Shown: positions 1 to 9,386, numbered from the stretch's first letter. The stretch: 64,000 nucleotides of DNA from Bacteroidota bacterium (GCA_013297775.1 JAAFIL010000004.1:62001-126000); one strand, 5' to 3'. Numbers and translations: made by a program. Notes: generated by a model from the sequence alone, not told the origin.

Positions 1-729
1 AAAGTGCCACCATTCAGTTGCAATAGGAAAAAACCCAGCTTTTTGCATGCACCACCGTAAGCATTTACGATTCTCGAATTGCTGAATAGATAGTTCGCCA
101 CGTTCTAAAAAAAAGACCTCGTAACGCGGTTGCGCTAATTTTCCGAAAAAATCGAAAGAGGTTCCCATGTCTATTAACCGACGGGTTACACAATCGTAAA
201 TGGAAAGATCAACGGCAGCACCGTAATTATGCAATGAGATATGTTGTGGCGGCGAAATGTATAAATGCTTTTCGTAGGGTTTTAGTTTTACCGAATCCCA
301 AATTAATTGTTGCACCGAAAGTGGTCGGGCGGCATCGAAAATCATTAATCGGTAATGTGGATATCGCTGCTTTAAATAAAACTGTGCATTGCACAAACGA
401 AGGGCTACTTGGCAGGGAAAGTAAGCGTTAGAAAGTCCCTTGTAAAGATTGCGGTTCATAAAATTATTGCGTGTGCCATATTTCAAATCTACACCAATAG
501 ATGTATCGAGTTGTTTAATATTAACTAAACCCAATTTTACATAGAGTTCTTCCAGTTCATTAACTTGAGGCTGAGCAAGACTTGGCTGAGGTTTCGGTTT
601 TGCATACGTTACTTTTTTAGGTTCTAATTTTTGTGGCAAAGGCAGTTGATGCACCGTTTTATCTTTACTAGCCGATGAACACGAGCAAAAAAACAAGAGC
701 GTAAGTATAATAGCAAACAGAAATTTCAA
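1..729 (-). CDS. D-alanyl-D-alanine dipeptidase (M15D, VanX/DdpX-like) lipoprotein, partial
   Basis: The reverse strand is open for 243 codons from a TTG at 729 to the left edge, so the C-terminus is missing. The product starts with a short hydrophobic segment ending in a lipobox-like LFFCSC, so it is probably a lipoprotein. The metallopeptidase signatures of the VanX/DdpX family are visible: SLHNYGAAVD (zinc ligands His and Asp) and, at the very edge, EWWHF (catalytic Glu and zinc ligand His). In this family the enzyme cleaves D-Ala-D-Ala released during peptidoglycan turnover. No vanHA-type genes are next to it, so recycling or catabolism is more likely than glycopeptide resistance. No ATG lies near the signal sequence, so TTG is the inferred start. 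Confidence 0.85.
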   Translation of the reverse strand, partial: MKFLFAIILTLLFFCSCSSASKDKTVHQLPLPQKLEPKKVTYAKPKPQPSLAQPQVNELEELYVKLGLVNIKQLDTSIGVDLKYGTRNNFMNRNLYKGLSNAYFPCQVALRLCNAQFYLKQRYPHYRLMIFDAARPLSVQQLIWDSVKLKPYEKHLYISPPQHISLHNYGAAVDLSIYDCVTRRLIDMGTSFDFFGKLAQPRYEVFFLERGELSIQQFENRKCLRWCMQKAGFFPIATEWWHF

Positions 730-816
730 TAGGATATAAAATTACATGAATAATTGGTTAAAAAGAGACTAATGAATAACTGCACAGAATGCTTAATTTT
801 ACCAAAAATTTAGTTT

Positions 817-1305
817 ATGCCTTCGTTCGATATTGCCAGTAAGTTAGATACTCAATTAATGGATAATGCTATTAATGTAGCTCGCAAAGATATTTTAAAC
901 CGTTGGGATTTTAAAGATAGCAAAAGTGAAATTGATTTGAATAAAAAAGATTTGGTATTAATGATTAGCACCGAAACCGAGATGCGCTTAGAAGCCATAT
1001 TAGATGCCATTCACAGCCGTATGATAAAACAAGGGCTAGACCCCCGTGGACTCGACGAAAGTAAAGAACATTATCCGAGCGGTACACTAATTAAAAAAGA
1101 AATTAAAGTTAGACAAGGCGTTGAAAAGGAAGCTGCAAAAAAAATAATGAAGGCCATTAAAGACAGTAAGCTAAAAGTAACGGCTCAAATTATGGACGAA
1201 ATTATTCGGGTAAGTGGTAAAAACATTAATGACCTACAAGCCGTTATTGCTTTGTGCCGCCGAGGTGATTATGAAATTCCTTTGCAATTTATTAATATGA
1301 AGTAA
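817..1305 (+). CDS. yajQ: YajQ family nucleotide-binding protein
   Basis: The 162-residue product opens with MPSFDIASKLD and continues with VARKDILNRWDFKDSKSEIDL, the hallmark N-terminus of the YajQ (DUF520) family. Length is typical. Family members are small cytosolic proteins with two ferredoxin-like domains; some bind cyclic di-GMP or other nucleotides. The exact ligand here cannot be read from the sequence. It stands alone, divergent from the dipeptidase gene and about 80 bp upstream of the kinase gene. The ATG start matches the conserved family N-terminus. Confidence 0.95.
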   Translation: MPSFDIASKLDTQLMDNAINVARKDILNRWDFKDSKSEIDLNKKDLVLMISTETEMRLEAILDAIHSRMIKQGLDPRGLDESKEHYPSGTLIKKEIKVRQGVEKEAAKKIMKAIKDSKLKVTAQIMDEIIRVSGKNINDLQAVIALCRRGDYEIPLQFINMK

Positions 1306-1387
1306 GCCTCCATTTTAGAGCAGAATTAGAAACGATTGCCCCTTTACGTTAAAAGGCAATCCACTAAAACGAATAGAAAAAATAAAA

Positions 1388-2410
1388 ATGATAATACGAA
1401 GTAAAGCCCCTCTGCGTATTGGTTTGGCTGGTGGAGGAACCGATGTAAGCCCTTATTCAGATTTATATGGAGGTGCTATTTTAAATGCCTCCATTAATTT
1501 ATATGCTTACGCAAGCATCGAACCTTTAGATAATGGCACTATTGAATTGGTGATGGATGGAAGCGGCCAATGTATCAGTTTTGAAGCCCAAACCGAATTA
1601 CCTTTAGTAGAAGGGTTCGAATTATTTATAGGGGTTTATAACCGCATTGTTAAACAATTTCACAAGCAAGCACTTTCGTTTCGATTAACCACTTATATTG
1701 AGGCACCGCAAGGTTCGGGTTTAGGTACCTCTTCCACCTTAGTTGTTGCCATGCTGGGTGCTTTTGCCGAATGGTTGCAACTGCCACTCGGTAAATATGA
1801 CATCGCACATTTAGCTTTTGAAATCGAACGCATCGAATTAAAAATGGCAGGTGGTAAGCAAGACCAGTACTCGGCTACTTTTGGTGGAATTAATTTCATG
1901 GAGTTTTTAGCAAACGATAAGGTTATTGTTAACCCACTTCAATTGAAAGATACGATTTGGCGCGAGTTAGAAACAACCTTGTTGCTCTATTTCACGGTTA
2001 CCCAGCGTTTAAGTGCTACCATCATCGAAGAGCAAGTTAAAAATGTGAATGAAAAAAACATAAAAAGCATCGAAGCCATGCACCGTTTAAAAGAGCAAGC
2101 ATTAACTATGAAAGAGTTGTTGATGCGAGGCGATATGGAAAGTATGGGTACCATTTTAAAAACAGGATGGGAGCATAAAAAACAAATGGCAAAATCCATT
2201 AGCAATCCTTTAATTGATACCGTTTACCAAACGGCATTAAACCATGGGGCTAGTGGTGGCAAAATTAGTGGGGCTGGCGGGGGCGGATTTATGTTTTTCC
2301 TTTGTCCCAAACTAAGTAAAATGAAGGTAGCTAAAGCCATTGAAGAGTTAGGTGGTCGCATCCAACCGTTTCAGTTTACAAAAGAAGGATTAACAACTTG
2401 GAGTGTATAG
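1388..2410 (+). CDS. GHMP-family sugar kinase (D-glycero-D-manno-heptose 7-phosphate kinase-like)
   Basis: A 340-residue GHMP kinase. The N-terminal RSKAPLRIGLAGGGTDVSPY is the form seen in HddA-type heptose-7-phosphate kinases. The ATP-binding motif 2 is the glycine/serine-rich APQGSGLGTSST (residues about 107-118), and motif 3 is KISGAGGGGFMFF near the C-terminus. HddA-type enzymes phosphorylate the anomeric position of heptose-7-phosphate for nucleotide-activated heptose made for surface glycans. No other heptose genes (gmhA, gmhB, hddC) are nearby, so the substrate is inferred from the N-terminal motif alone. It lies 23 bp upstream of purC, probably co-transcribed. Confidence 0.85.
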   Translation: MIIRSKAPLRIGLAGGGTDVSPYSDLYGGAILNASINLYAYASIEPLDNGTIELVMDGSGQCISFEAQTELPLVEGFELFIGVYNRIVKQFHKQALSFRLTTYIEAPQGSGLGTSSTLVVAMLGAFAEWLQLPLGKYDIAHLAFEIERIELKMAGGKQDQYSATFGGINFMEFLANDKVIVNPLQLKDTIWRELETTLLLYFTVTQRLSATIIEEQVKNVNEKNIKSIEAMHRLKEQALTMKELLMRGDMESMGTILKTGWEHKKQMAKSISNPLIDTVYQTALNHGASGGKISGAGGGGFMFFLCPKLSKMKVAKAIEELGGRIQPFQFTKEGLTTWSV

Positions 2411-2433
2411 TTTTTATTTAATAGTATTGCGTT

Positions 2434-3369
2434 ATGGCATCACAAACAATTTATCAATTCAATCATCAAACACAATTTTACAGAGGTAAGGTACGCGATG
2501 TTTATACCATCAACGATAAGCTGTTGGTGATGGTGGCTAGTAATCGTATCAGCGCATTTGATGTGGTATTGCCCAAACCTATTCCTTTTAAAGGACAAGT
2601 TTTAAATCAATTAGCGGCTCATTTTTTAGAGGCCACGCGCGATATTGTTCCCAATTGGTTAATGGCTTCTCCTTTCCCTAATATTAGTGTAGGCCAACGT
2701 TGCGAACCTTTTAAAATTGAAATGGTAGTGAGGGGATATTTGGCAGGACACGCCGCCCGCACCTACGCAGCGGGTTTGCGTACTTTGTGTGGCGTAACTT
2801 TACCCGAAGGTTTAAAAGAAAATGATAAATTACCAAGTCCTATTATTACGCCCACCACTAAAGCCAGCGAAGGACACGATGAAGACATTAGCCGCGAAGC
2901 AATTATAGCTCAAGGAATTGTTAGCGAACCACACTACAAAGAATTAGAACGCATTACCTTGGCTCTTTATGCCCGTGGCCAAGAAATGGCAAATGCTATG
3001 GGCTTAATTTTAGTAGATACCAAGTATGAATTTGGCCTGCACAATGGCACCATTACATTAATGGATGAAATTCATACACCCGACTCGTCGCGTTATTTTT
3101 ATAAAGAAGGGTATGAAACCCGCCAACAAAACAACGAGGAACAAAAGCAATTAAGTAAAGAATTTGTTAGAAAGTGGTTAATTGCCAATGACTTTCAAGG
3201 GAAAGAAGGACAAACGATTCCTGAAATGGATGAGCATTGGATAACTGAAATTAGCAACCGCTACATTGAACTGTATGAAAAAGTAACAGGTCTAGTTTTT
3301 GTAAAAGAACCCATTGATGAGACTAAAATAGAAACTGAAATTAACGCTTTAATAAATACCTTCGCCTAA
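2434..3369 (+). CDS. purC: Phosphoribosylaminoimidazole-succinocarboxamide synthase (SAICAR synthetase)
   Basis: A 311-residue SAICAR synthetase, the step of purine biosynthesis that joins CAIR and aspartate with ATP. Seen in the sequence: the glycine-rich nucleotide loop [11 protein letters not shown] (residues 16-26), [12 protein letters not shown], the conserved [26 protein letters not shown] and VDTKYEFGL. Length fits the long form of about 300 residues, rather than the short form of about 240. It sits between the sugar kinase and a membrane protein with short gaps, suggesting one transcript. No other pur genes are in the window. Confidence 0.96.
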   Translation: MASQTIYQFNHQTQFYRGKVRDVYTINDKLLVMVASNRISAFDVVLPKPIPFKGQVLNQLAAHFLEATRDIVPNWLMASPFPNISVGQRCEPFKIEMVVRGYLAGHAARTYAAGLRTLCGVTLPEGLKENDKLPSPIITPTTKASEGHDEDISREAIIAQGIVSEPHYKELERITLALYARGQEMANAMGLILVDTKYEFGLHNGTITLMDEIHTPDSSRYFYKEGYETRQQNNEEQKQLSKEFVRKWLIANDFQGKEGQTIPEMDEHWITEISNRYIELYEKVTGLVFVKEPIDETKIETEINALINTFA

Positions 3370-3385
3370 TTTTCAATTCGTAAGT

Positions 3386-4678
3386 ATGTCGCTATCCTTT
3401 CAATACCCATTGCTCGAATGGAACTTTTTCAAAAAATTTATTCTTAGGTTTGGCTTCGGCTTTGTTATCTTATTTATTTTACCGTTTCCCTTCGATTTAT
3501 TGGCACCGCTTACCAATTGGCCAAGCGAGGTACTCGATAACCTTTTTAAAAGTCTTGTTCCGTGGGTGGGACAGCATGTACTAGGTATTGCAGAACCCAT
3601 TGATGTAACGTTTAATGGCAGTGGCGATAAAACCATGAATTATGTTGGGTTATTTATCCAATTTAGTTTAGCCCTTTTTATAGCTGTTGTTTGGAGCATA
3701 GCAGATCGTAACCGACGCTCCTATAATCAATTATTTTATTGGTTGATGGTGTTGTGTCGCTACTATTTAGCGTTTACTTTGTTTGGATATGGCTTTGCCA
3801 AAGTGTTTAAACTACAAATGAGCGCTTTGGGCTTAAATCAATTGGTGCAACCTATTGGCGAGCAAAGCCCAATGGGCATGGCTTGGAATTTTATAGGATT
3901 TTCAGATTTGTATTGCCGGTTTAGCGGTTGGGCCGAAGTAGTGAGCGGTGCGTTATTGGTGTTTAACCGCACGCGCGTGTTAGGCGGCATCCTCTCATTT
4001 GTGGTAATGACTTATGTGATGCTTTTAAATTTTGCATTTGATATTCCAGTAAAAATATATTCCTCGTTTTTGGTACTACTCAGTTTAATTTTACTCAGCC
4101 CTTATTACAAACGCTTATTTGGCGTTTTATTTTCAAATCGGTTTGTTAATACATTAGACGAAACGCCAGTATTTAAAAAGCAATGGCAACACCGTTTAGC
4201 ATTTCTACTTAAATACGGCTTAGTTATCTATGTGTGTGGTATAAACTTCTATCAAAACTATCAACAGCAATTTTTATATGGCGAGCTTGCACCCCAACCA
4301 CCGCTGTATGGTATTTATGAAACCCAAACCTGTTTCAAAAATCGAGATAGCATTTACCCATTTGCAGATACCTCAACTTGGAAACGCATGGTATTCAACA
4401 AAACAGGCTTCACAAATGTGCTGAAGTATAACGATAAAAAATTACGCTTAACCTGCGAAATAGATTCTGTAAAACAACAAATACAATTTAAGGACCGAAG
4501 TGACTCTACACTTCAATACCTTTTAAATTATAAGCGTTTAAACGATTCGATGTATCGCTTTTCGGGTATATTTAATAAAGACACTTTTAGTTGGACGAGT
4601 TTGCGTAAAACACGAAACGATTTTTTAATTTATAAACGCGGTTTTAACTGGATTAATGAAGCCCCCTTTAACCGCTAA
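3386..4678 (+). CDS. DoxX-like multi-pass membrane protein
   Basis: A 430-residue protein whose first 250 residues contain about six to seven hydrophobic segments (for example FGFGFVILFILPF, FIQFSLALFIAVVW, VMTYVMLLNFAF, SFLVLLSLILL), followed by another membrane span near residue 275 and a soluble tail of about 130 residues predicted to be beta-rich. The pattern of the membrane part, with YYLAFTLFGYGFAKVF, resembles DoxX-like proteins common in Bacteroidota. The function is unknown. It begins 16 bp after purC and ends 18 bp before the next small gene, so it probably belongs to the same operon. Confidence 0.75.
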   Translation: MSLSFQYPLLEWNFFKKFILRFGFGFVILFILPFPFDLLAPLTNWPSEVLDNLFKSLVPWVGQHVLGIAEPIDVTFNGSGDKTMNYVGLFIQFSLALFIAVVWSIADRNRRSYNQLFYWLMVLCRYYLAFTLFGYGFAKVFKLQMSALGLNQLVQPIGEQSPMGMAWNFIGFSDLYCRFSGWAEVVSGALLVFNRTRVLGGILSFVVMTYVMLLNFAFDIPVKIYSSFLVLLSLILLSPYYKRLFGVLFSNRFVNTLDETPVFKKQWQHRLAFLLKYGLVIYVCGINFYQNYQQQFLYGELAPQPPLYGIYETQTCFKNRDSIYPFADTSTWKRMVFNKTGFTNVLKYNDKKLRLTCEIDSVKQQIQFKDRSDSTLQYLLNYKRLNDSMYRFSGIFNKDTFSWTSLRKTRNDFLIYKRGFNWINEAPFNR

Positions 4679-4696
4679 CTAAAATGGAAACAAACT

Positions 4697-4870
4697 ATGA
4701 AAAATAAATGGTTAGGTTATTTAGCCTCGGTCTTAATTGTATTTGCTGGTGTGTTTTTTATCATTGCAGGAAAAACAGTTGCAGGTATTTTTCTAATTTT
4801 AGTAAGCATTGTAAGTTCTATATTGAAATTTAAAATGATGAAACAACACAACGATGAAACACAAGATTAA
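4697..4870 (+). CDS. Small two-span membrane protein (57 aa)
   Basis: A short open frame encoding 57 residues, beginning MKNKWLGYLASVLIVFAGV. It has two hydrophobic stretches (about residues 6-25 and 27-42) separated by GKTVAG, then a charged tail KFKMMKQHNDETQD. This looks like a two-helix membrane hairpin. It begins 18 bp after the DoxX-like gene, and its last 17 bases overlap the start of the M28 peptidase gene in another frame, as in translationally coupled genes. An ATG at 4684 is discarded because it meets a stop after seven codons. No family is recognised. Confidence 0.6.
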   Translation: MKNKWLGYLASVLIVFAGVFFIIAGKTVAGIFLILVSIVSSILKFKMMKQHNDETQD

Positions 4871-6101
4871 TAGTGTAAAACCAAACATTTTAGTTTTACT
4901 AACAATAAGTTTAATTACTTACCAGCTAAACGCGCAAATTATTACTGAAAAACAATTGCGTAAAGATATTTCGTTTTTAGCCAGCGATAAATTAAAAGGG
5001 CGCGGTACTTCATCGCCCGAAGAACTTTTGGCCGCTACTTATATTGCCAAGCAATTTAAAAAATCGCGGCTAAGTGCGTTTAATGGTACTTATTTAAAAC
5101 CTTTCACTTATAAAAAGCAAAGTCATCCGCACGATACGGTAGGAAACGGTGAAACCTTAACGGCGCATAACGTGGTTGGATTTCTAGATAACAAAGCTCC
5201 TCACACGATTGTGATTGGTGCGCATTACGATCATTTAGGTTTAGGACACGATCACAATAGTTTAGATGCCAATCCAGAGGGGAAAATACACAACGGCGCC
5301 GATGATAACGCCAGCGGCACGGCAGGCGTATTGGCATTAGCACGTTACTTTGCTAAAAATAACAAGCAAGAGCCGTATAACTTTTTATTCATTTGCTTTA
5401 GTGGCGAAGAACTCGGCTTAATTGGCTCTAAAAAATATTGCGATAACCCCGATGTAGATTTAAAAACCATCAATTACATGCTAAACATGGACATGATTGG
5501 GCGTTTAAACGATTCTACTAAAAAATTATTAGTTTATGGTGTGGGTACATCGCCCGTTTGGGTGCCATTGCTTATGGCTACAAAAAGTATGTTTTCCATT
5601 AAGCAAGATAGCAGTGGCATTGGACCAAGCGACCAAACGTCGTTTTATTTAAAAGATATTCCCGTTTTACATTTTTTTACGGGTCAACATGCCGACTACC
5701 ATAAGCCAAGCGATGATTTTGAAAAGATTAATTATTCAGGTGAAATGTGGGTTTTAAACTATATAGCCACGCTTATTGAACAAACCTTGCCAATGCCTAA
5801 ACTTGCGTTTCAAAAAACCAAAATGCCCGAAAAAGAAAAAATGAGTTTTAAGGTTACCTTAGGCGTGATGCCCGATTATACTTACGAAGGTGAAGGTATG
5901 CGAATAGACGGGGTTACTGAAGGCAAAGTTGCTTCAAAAGCTGGAATCGAAAAAGGCGATGTTATTATTGAATTGGGGCCACACTCCACAAAATCGGTAC
6001 AAGATTATATGAAAGCACTCTCTTATTTCAAAAAAGGAGATACAACGACGGTGAAAGTAAAACGTGGGGCAGTTACCAAAGAACTACCGATAACGTTCTA
6101 A
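4854..6101 (+). CDS. Secreted M28 family zinc aminopeptidase with C-terminal PDZ domain
   Basis: A 415-residue exported peptidase. A signal peptide ends near YQLNAQ (residues 22-28). The M28 core shows GAHYDHLG (His124, Asp126), NGADDNASG (Asp150/151), FSGEELG (catalytic Glu185, Glu186), NMDMIGR (Asp213) and a terminal His in HADYHKPSDDF: the complete two-zinc aminopeptidase set. Residues about 330-415 form a PDZ domain (GVMPDYTYEGEGMRIDGV, ASKAGIEKGDVIIELG). The enzyme should trim N-terminal residues from peptides in the periplasm or outside the cell. The start overlaps the preceding small gene by 17 bp. The next gene follows after 84 bp. Confidence 0.93.
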   Translation: MKHKINSVKPNILVLLTISLITYQLNAQIITEKQLRKDISFLASDKLKGRGTSSPEELLAATYIAKQFKKSRLSAFNGTYLKPFTYKKQSHPHDTVGNGETLTAHNVVGFLDNKAPHTIVIGAHYDHLGLGHDHNSLDANPEGKIHNGADDNASGTAGVLALARYFAKNNKQEPYNFLFICFSGEELGLIGSKKYCDNPDVDLKTINYMLNMDMIGRLNDSTKKLLVYGVGTSPVWVPLLMATKSMFSIKQDSSGIGPSDQTSFYLKDIPVLHFFTGQHADYHKPSDDFEKINYSGEMWVLNYIATLIEQTLPMPKLAFQKTKMPEKEKMSFKVTLGVMPDYTYEGEGMRIDGVTEGKVASKAGIEKGDVIIELGPHSTKSVQDYMKALSYFKKGDTTTVKVKRGAVTKELPITF

Positions 6102-6185
6102 AGAAAATTTTGTTTAATTGTTTACAAAATTTAACAGTATTTTAGTTATTTTTTGCTATTTTTAGCAATATTTATTTGAGTTAGT

Positions 6186-8603
6186 ATGAAACGTCTCCTC
6201 TTAGCTAGTGTAGCATTAACTTGCTTCTTTCATTTTAAAGCACAAGATTTTTTGGGCTTTGCCAATAGCAATTACGCCGGTGTTACTGGTGCTTATTTAA
6301 ACCCCGCCAATTTGGCCGATAATCGCATGAAAGCCGATATTAGTTTAGTTGGGCTTAATGTTTTGGCTGGTAATAATATTGTTGGTGTAAAGCGAAGTGC
6401 ATTAAATTATAAGTACGACATCGGTAACAATTACTTTGAATTTGTTAATCAAAGTTGGAATGATACCAAAAGGGGCTCTCCAACTTATTGGAAGAATAAT
6501 TTCCGTTTCAACGAAAGTAGCAAACCACATTCTGTTTTTGTAAACAACCGTGTGGCTTTACCCTCGTTTATGATTAACATTAACCACAAAAACGCATTTG
6601 CCTTTACATGGAATTTAAGAACCATGGTAAATATAGATGGTTTAGGTCCCGAGTTAACACGTTTGGCTTATGAAGAATTTGTGTATCCAACGTTATGGGT
6701 TAAAAATTTCAAAAACCCATATTTAAGTGTGCAAGCCATGGCTTGGGCCGATTATGGGCTATCGTACGCTCGGGTTATTAAAGAAGATGGTAAACACTTT
6801 TTTAAAGCAGGAGCTACCGTTAAATTATTACAAGGTTTAGGCTCGGCGTACACATTTGTTAAAGACCTTAAATATGAATTTATAACCGACACCTCTATTG
6901 CTTTATTTCAAAGCGAAGTAAACTATGGGCACTCCGAAAATTTTGACCTTCGCGACCAAAACGACATTAAATATAAATTTGAATCGTTTCCGGGTGTTGG
7001 ATTTGACTTTGGTGGTGTGTACGAATACCGTCCCGATTTTGAAAAACATAAATACGACATGGATGGCGAAACAGGGTTGTGGCGCAACGATCAAAATAAA
7101 TATAAATTAAAAGTAGGCTTGTCTGTTGTTGATATTGGATCTATTAAATTTAAAAAGGGTTCGTTTGCTAATGATTTTCGTGCTGATATAGGCTTTTGGA
7201 ATTTAAAGCCAGTCGAAATTAATTCTATTGGTGGTTTCGATTCGTTAATGCGGAATATGTTTGTGCAAACAAGTAACGAAAGTACTTACCGCATGGCTTT
7301 GCCAACAACCATTAATGCAACCGTTGATTACCATATTTGGAAAACCTTTTATGCTAACTTTACTGGTAGCTACGCAGTGCCTTATAAAAAACGGCCTACC
7401 AAAGTACACGATTTTTCTAATTTAAGTATTACACCACGTTTCGACCATAAATGGTTTGGCTTTGCTGTTCCTGTTAGTTTAAATATGTTATATGCTAATA
7501 CACCAACTCCTATCAATGTGGGGGCTATGTTGCGTTTGGGTCCGCTCGTATTAGGTTCTAATAGTTTGATGAATTTATTTGTTCAAAATCGCACAATTTA
7601 TGGCGCAGATTTCTACACTTTACTAAAAATTCCTATTCCTTATGGTCGTCCGCGCGATAAGGATAAAGACGGCATTTCGGATCGTAAAGATAAATGTAAA
7701 TCGGTGCCAGGTGTGTGGGAATTTATGGGTTGTCCTGATAAAGATGGCGATCACATTCAAGATAGCGAAGATAAATGCCCTGATGTAGCGGGTGTGAAAG
7801 AACTTCAAGGTTGCCCTGATAAAGATGGCGATGGCATTACCGATGCCGAAGATGCTTGTCCAGATGATAAAGGTTTAGCCGAGTTTAAAGGTTGCCCTGA
7901 TAGGGATGGAGATAAAATTATTGACAAAGAAGATGAGTGTCCCGATGAGGCTGGTTTAGCCGAGTTTATGGGTTGTCCCGATAAAGATGGCGATAAAACA
8001 CCAGATAAATACGATGCTTGTCCGGATGTGTTTGGTCCTAAAGAATACAAAGGTTGCCCCGATAAAGATGGCGATACAGTGTTAGATAAAGACGACTCTT
8101 GTCCAGATGTAGCGGGTCCTGTTGAAAATAAAGGTTGCCCTTGGCCAGATACCGATAAAGATGGCACAGTTGATAAAGACGATGCGTGTCCTACGGTTCC
8201 GGGTCCTGTAGAAAATAAAGGATGTCCGCCAATAAAAGCCGAAGAGCAACGTATTTTAGAACGTGCATTTACTAGTCTCGAATTTGCAACAGGTAAAGAT
8301 GTCATTAAAGCGGTATCGTTCCCCAGCTTAAACGACTTAGCTAAATTAATGGTTCAACATAAAACCGATTGGAAGTTAAAATTAAGCGGCCACACCGATA
8401 ACCAAGGTAACGCCGATAAAAATATGCTTCTGTCGGAAAAACGTAGTAAAGCCGTTAAAAAATACCTAGAGAAAAAAGGTGTACCAGCCGATAATATATT
8501 TACGGAATGGTTTGGTCAAACGGTGCCAATAGACGATAACGGCACTGCCGCTGGTCGTCAACGTAACCGCCGCGTAGAGATGAAAGTTATCTACAAACAA
8601 TAA
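6186..8603 (+). CDS. Outer-membrane protein: DUF5723-like barrel, thrombospondin type-3 repeats, OmpA C-terminal domain
   Basis: An 805-residue three-part envelope protein. A signal peptide ends at FHFKA; residues about 20-490 resemble a beta-barrel of the DUF5723 type (LGFANSNYAGVTGAYLNPANLADNRM). Residues about 490-680 hold seven to eight calcium-binding thrombospondin type-3 repeats of the form DKDGDxxxDxxDxCPD separated by GLAEFKGC-like spacers. The last 115 residues are an OmpA/MotB peptidoglycan-binding domain (KLSGHTDNQGNADKNMLLSEKR, GRQRNRRVEMKV). It should link the outer membrane to the peptidoglycan through a stiff calcium-dependent linker. It stands alone and is followed by a strong terminator. 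Confidence 0.92.
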   Translation: MKRLLLASVALTCFFHFKAQDFLGFANSNYAGVTGAYLNPANLADNRMKADISLVGLNVLAGNNIVGVKRSALNYKYDIGNNYFEFVNQSWNDTKRGSPTYWKNNFRFNESSKPHSVFVNNRVALPSFMININHKNAFAFTWNLRTMVNIDGLGPELTRLAYEEFVYPTLWVKNFKNPYLSVQAMAWADYGLSYARVIKEDGKHFFKAGATVKLLQGLGSAYTFVKDLKYEFITDTSIALFQSEVNYGHSENFDLRDQNDIKYKFESFPGVGFDFGGVYEYRPDFEKHKYDMDGETGLWRNDQNKYKLKVGLSVVDIGSIKFKKGSFANDFRADIGFWNLKPVEINSIGGFDSLMRNMFVQTSNESTYRMALPTTINATVDYHIWKTFYANFTGSYAVPYKKRPTKVHDFSNLSITPRFDHKWFGFAVPVSLNMLYANTPTPINVGAMLRLGPLVLGSNSLMNLFVQNRTIYGADFYTLLKIPIPYGRPRDKDKDGISDRKDKCKSVPGVWEFMGCPDKDGDHIQDSEDKCPDVAGVKELQGCPDKDGDGITDAEDACPDDKGLAEFKGCPDRDGDKIIDKEDECPDEAGLAEFMGCPDKDGDKTPDKYDACPDVFGPKEYKGCPDKDGDTVLDKDDSCPDVAGPVENKGCPWPDTDKDGTVDKDDACPTVPGPVENKGCPPIKAEEQRILERAFTSLEFATGKDVIKAVSFPSLNDLAKLMVQHKTDWKLKLSGHTDNQGNADKNMLLSEKRSKAVKKYLEKKGVPADNIFTEWFGQTVPIDDNGTAAGRQRNRRVEMKVIYKQ

Positions 8604-8619
8604 TGAAATAAGGTCATTT

Positions 8620-8656
8620 AAAAAAGCCGCTGCAAAACTATTGCAGCGGCTTTTTT
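8620..8656 (+). terminator. Rho-independent terminator after the OmpA/TSP3 gene
   Basis: A 16-bp perfect stem (arm containing AAGCCGCTGCAA paired with TTGCAGCGGCTT) with loop AACTA, flanked by A-tract and T-tract, lies 17 bp after the stop codon. The symmetrical A/T tracts would let it work in both directions, but the only gene ending here is on the plus strand. Confidence 0.9.
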
Positions 8657-8670
8657 GTTGAGACTAACTT

Positions 8671-8932
8671 TATACCAATTTTAAGAAAAGGAACTTTGAA
8701 ATAGAATCTATAACTCGGTTACATAACAGATTGTACTGAAGATAGCACGCAAAGAGTCAAAGTTCGCAAAGGTGGAAGTTAAATTTTGAAAAAGGATTTC
8801 AGAACCAATCATTGCCTTTATTAACTACTATGAGCTAAGTTGTATGGAATAGAATCTATAACTCAATTAAATAATAGATAGAACGCAAAGTTCACAAAGT
8901 TCGCAGAGGTGGAAATTAGACTCTATAACAAA
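8671..8932. repeat. Dispersed intergenic repeat ('TCTATAACTC ... GCAAAGTTCGCAAAG' family), two partial copies
   Basis: Two successive degenerate copies, 8671-8846 and 8847-8932, each carry the blocks TAGAATCTATAACTC, a GCAAAG/TTCGCAAAGG/GTGGAA block and TTGAAAAAGGATTTCAGAA. A further copy with the same block order lies at 16900-17077, and partial ones near 18029-18085 and 46028-46110. The same GCAAAGTTCGCAAAG core appears inverted in the tandem array at 35253-35582. It has no coding capacity that I trust. Confidence 0.75.
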
Positions 8933-8941
8933 ATAAATCCT

Positions 8942-9060
8942 TTTTTTTCGTGAGGGATTATTCCGACTTCGCTCAATACAAATGAAGCGGCAGCCCTCGC
9001 CATTGGTGTGTTGCATTTTGCACGTGCGGCGGCAGTTGAGGCACGAAGACCCCGTACGCC
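8942..9060. repeat. GC-rich dispersed repeat fragment
   Basis: A locally GC-rich stretch in otherwise AT-rich intergenic DNA. Read on the minus strand it has the order CTTCGTGCCTCA, then a GCCGCCGC-rich block, then ATCCCTCACG. A diverged relative in the same order occurs at about 50308-50402 on the plus strand. It also contains CGACTTCGCTCAATAC, related to the CTCAG/CGACTA motif near 18192-18208. Short open frames across it are not supported as genes. Confidence 0.5.
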
Positions 9061-9063
9061 TTA

Positions 9064-9223
9064 TACCAACATCATTTCTAAAAGATACGTTGACCCATTT
9101 TCTTTTCCTCTTATACTTCCTCAAAAATTATACCCTTAGGCCTTGCTACGCCTATAATTTTTTCGTTGCCTAAAAGAAAAATAATTCTGGTTCAACTTGT
9201 ATCTTTTAGAACCGATATTGGTA
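9064..9223 (+). mobile_element. MITE-like element, 160 bp, copy 1
   Basis: A 160-bp element bounded by TACCAA and TTGGTA, with imperfect terminal inverted repeats of about 36 bp that share CTAAAAGATAC and a GTTGA/CCA block. It is flanked on both sides by TTA (9061-9063, 9224-9226), consistent with a 3-bp target duplication. A second copy of identical length, inverted, lies at 14666-14825 and differs at about five positions. No open frame is long enough to encode a transposase, so it is non-autonomous; the driving transposase is unknown. Confidence 0.85.
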
Positions 9224-9386
9224 TTAGCAAAATGAACACACCAACTAGGGGCTAAAGTGCAAAGCCCAACCCAGCCCAATAGAAATAAATACCCCCAAAA
9301 GTATTCATACACTCGGTTACTGCCTCAACTTCTGACGGTTGGCTGAGGGCACGGCCTATTTATTTTTTGAAAGTTGTGGCGAGGTG

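Noticed and set aside
234-431. 65-residue plus-strand frame
   Set aside because: It lies inside the dipeptidase gene on the other strand, which has clear catalytic motifs.
7805-8305. 166-residue reverse frame opposite the OmpA gene
   Set aside because: It is the mirror of the thrombospondin repeats: its repeated SLSGQP phrases simply reflect the repeated codons of the real gene.
8867-9173. Two overlapping frames of 63 and 85 residues on opposite strands
   Set aside because: They run through dispersed repeats and the MITE, with odd composition and no start signals.
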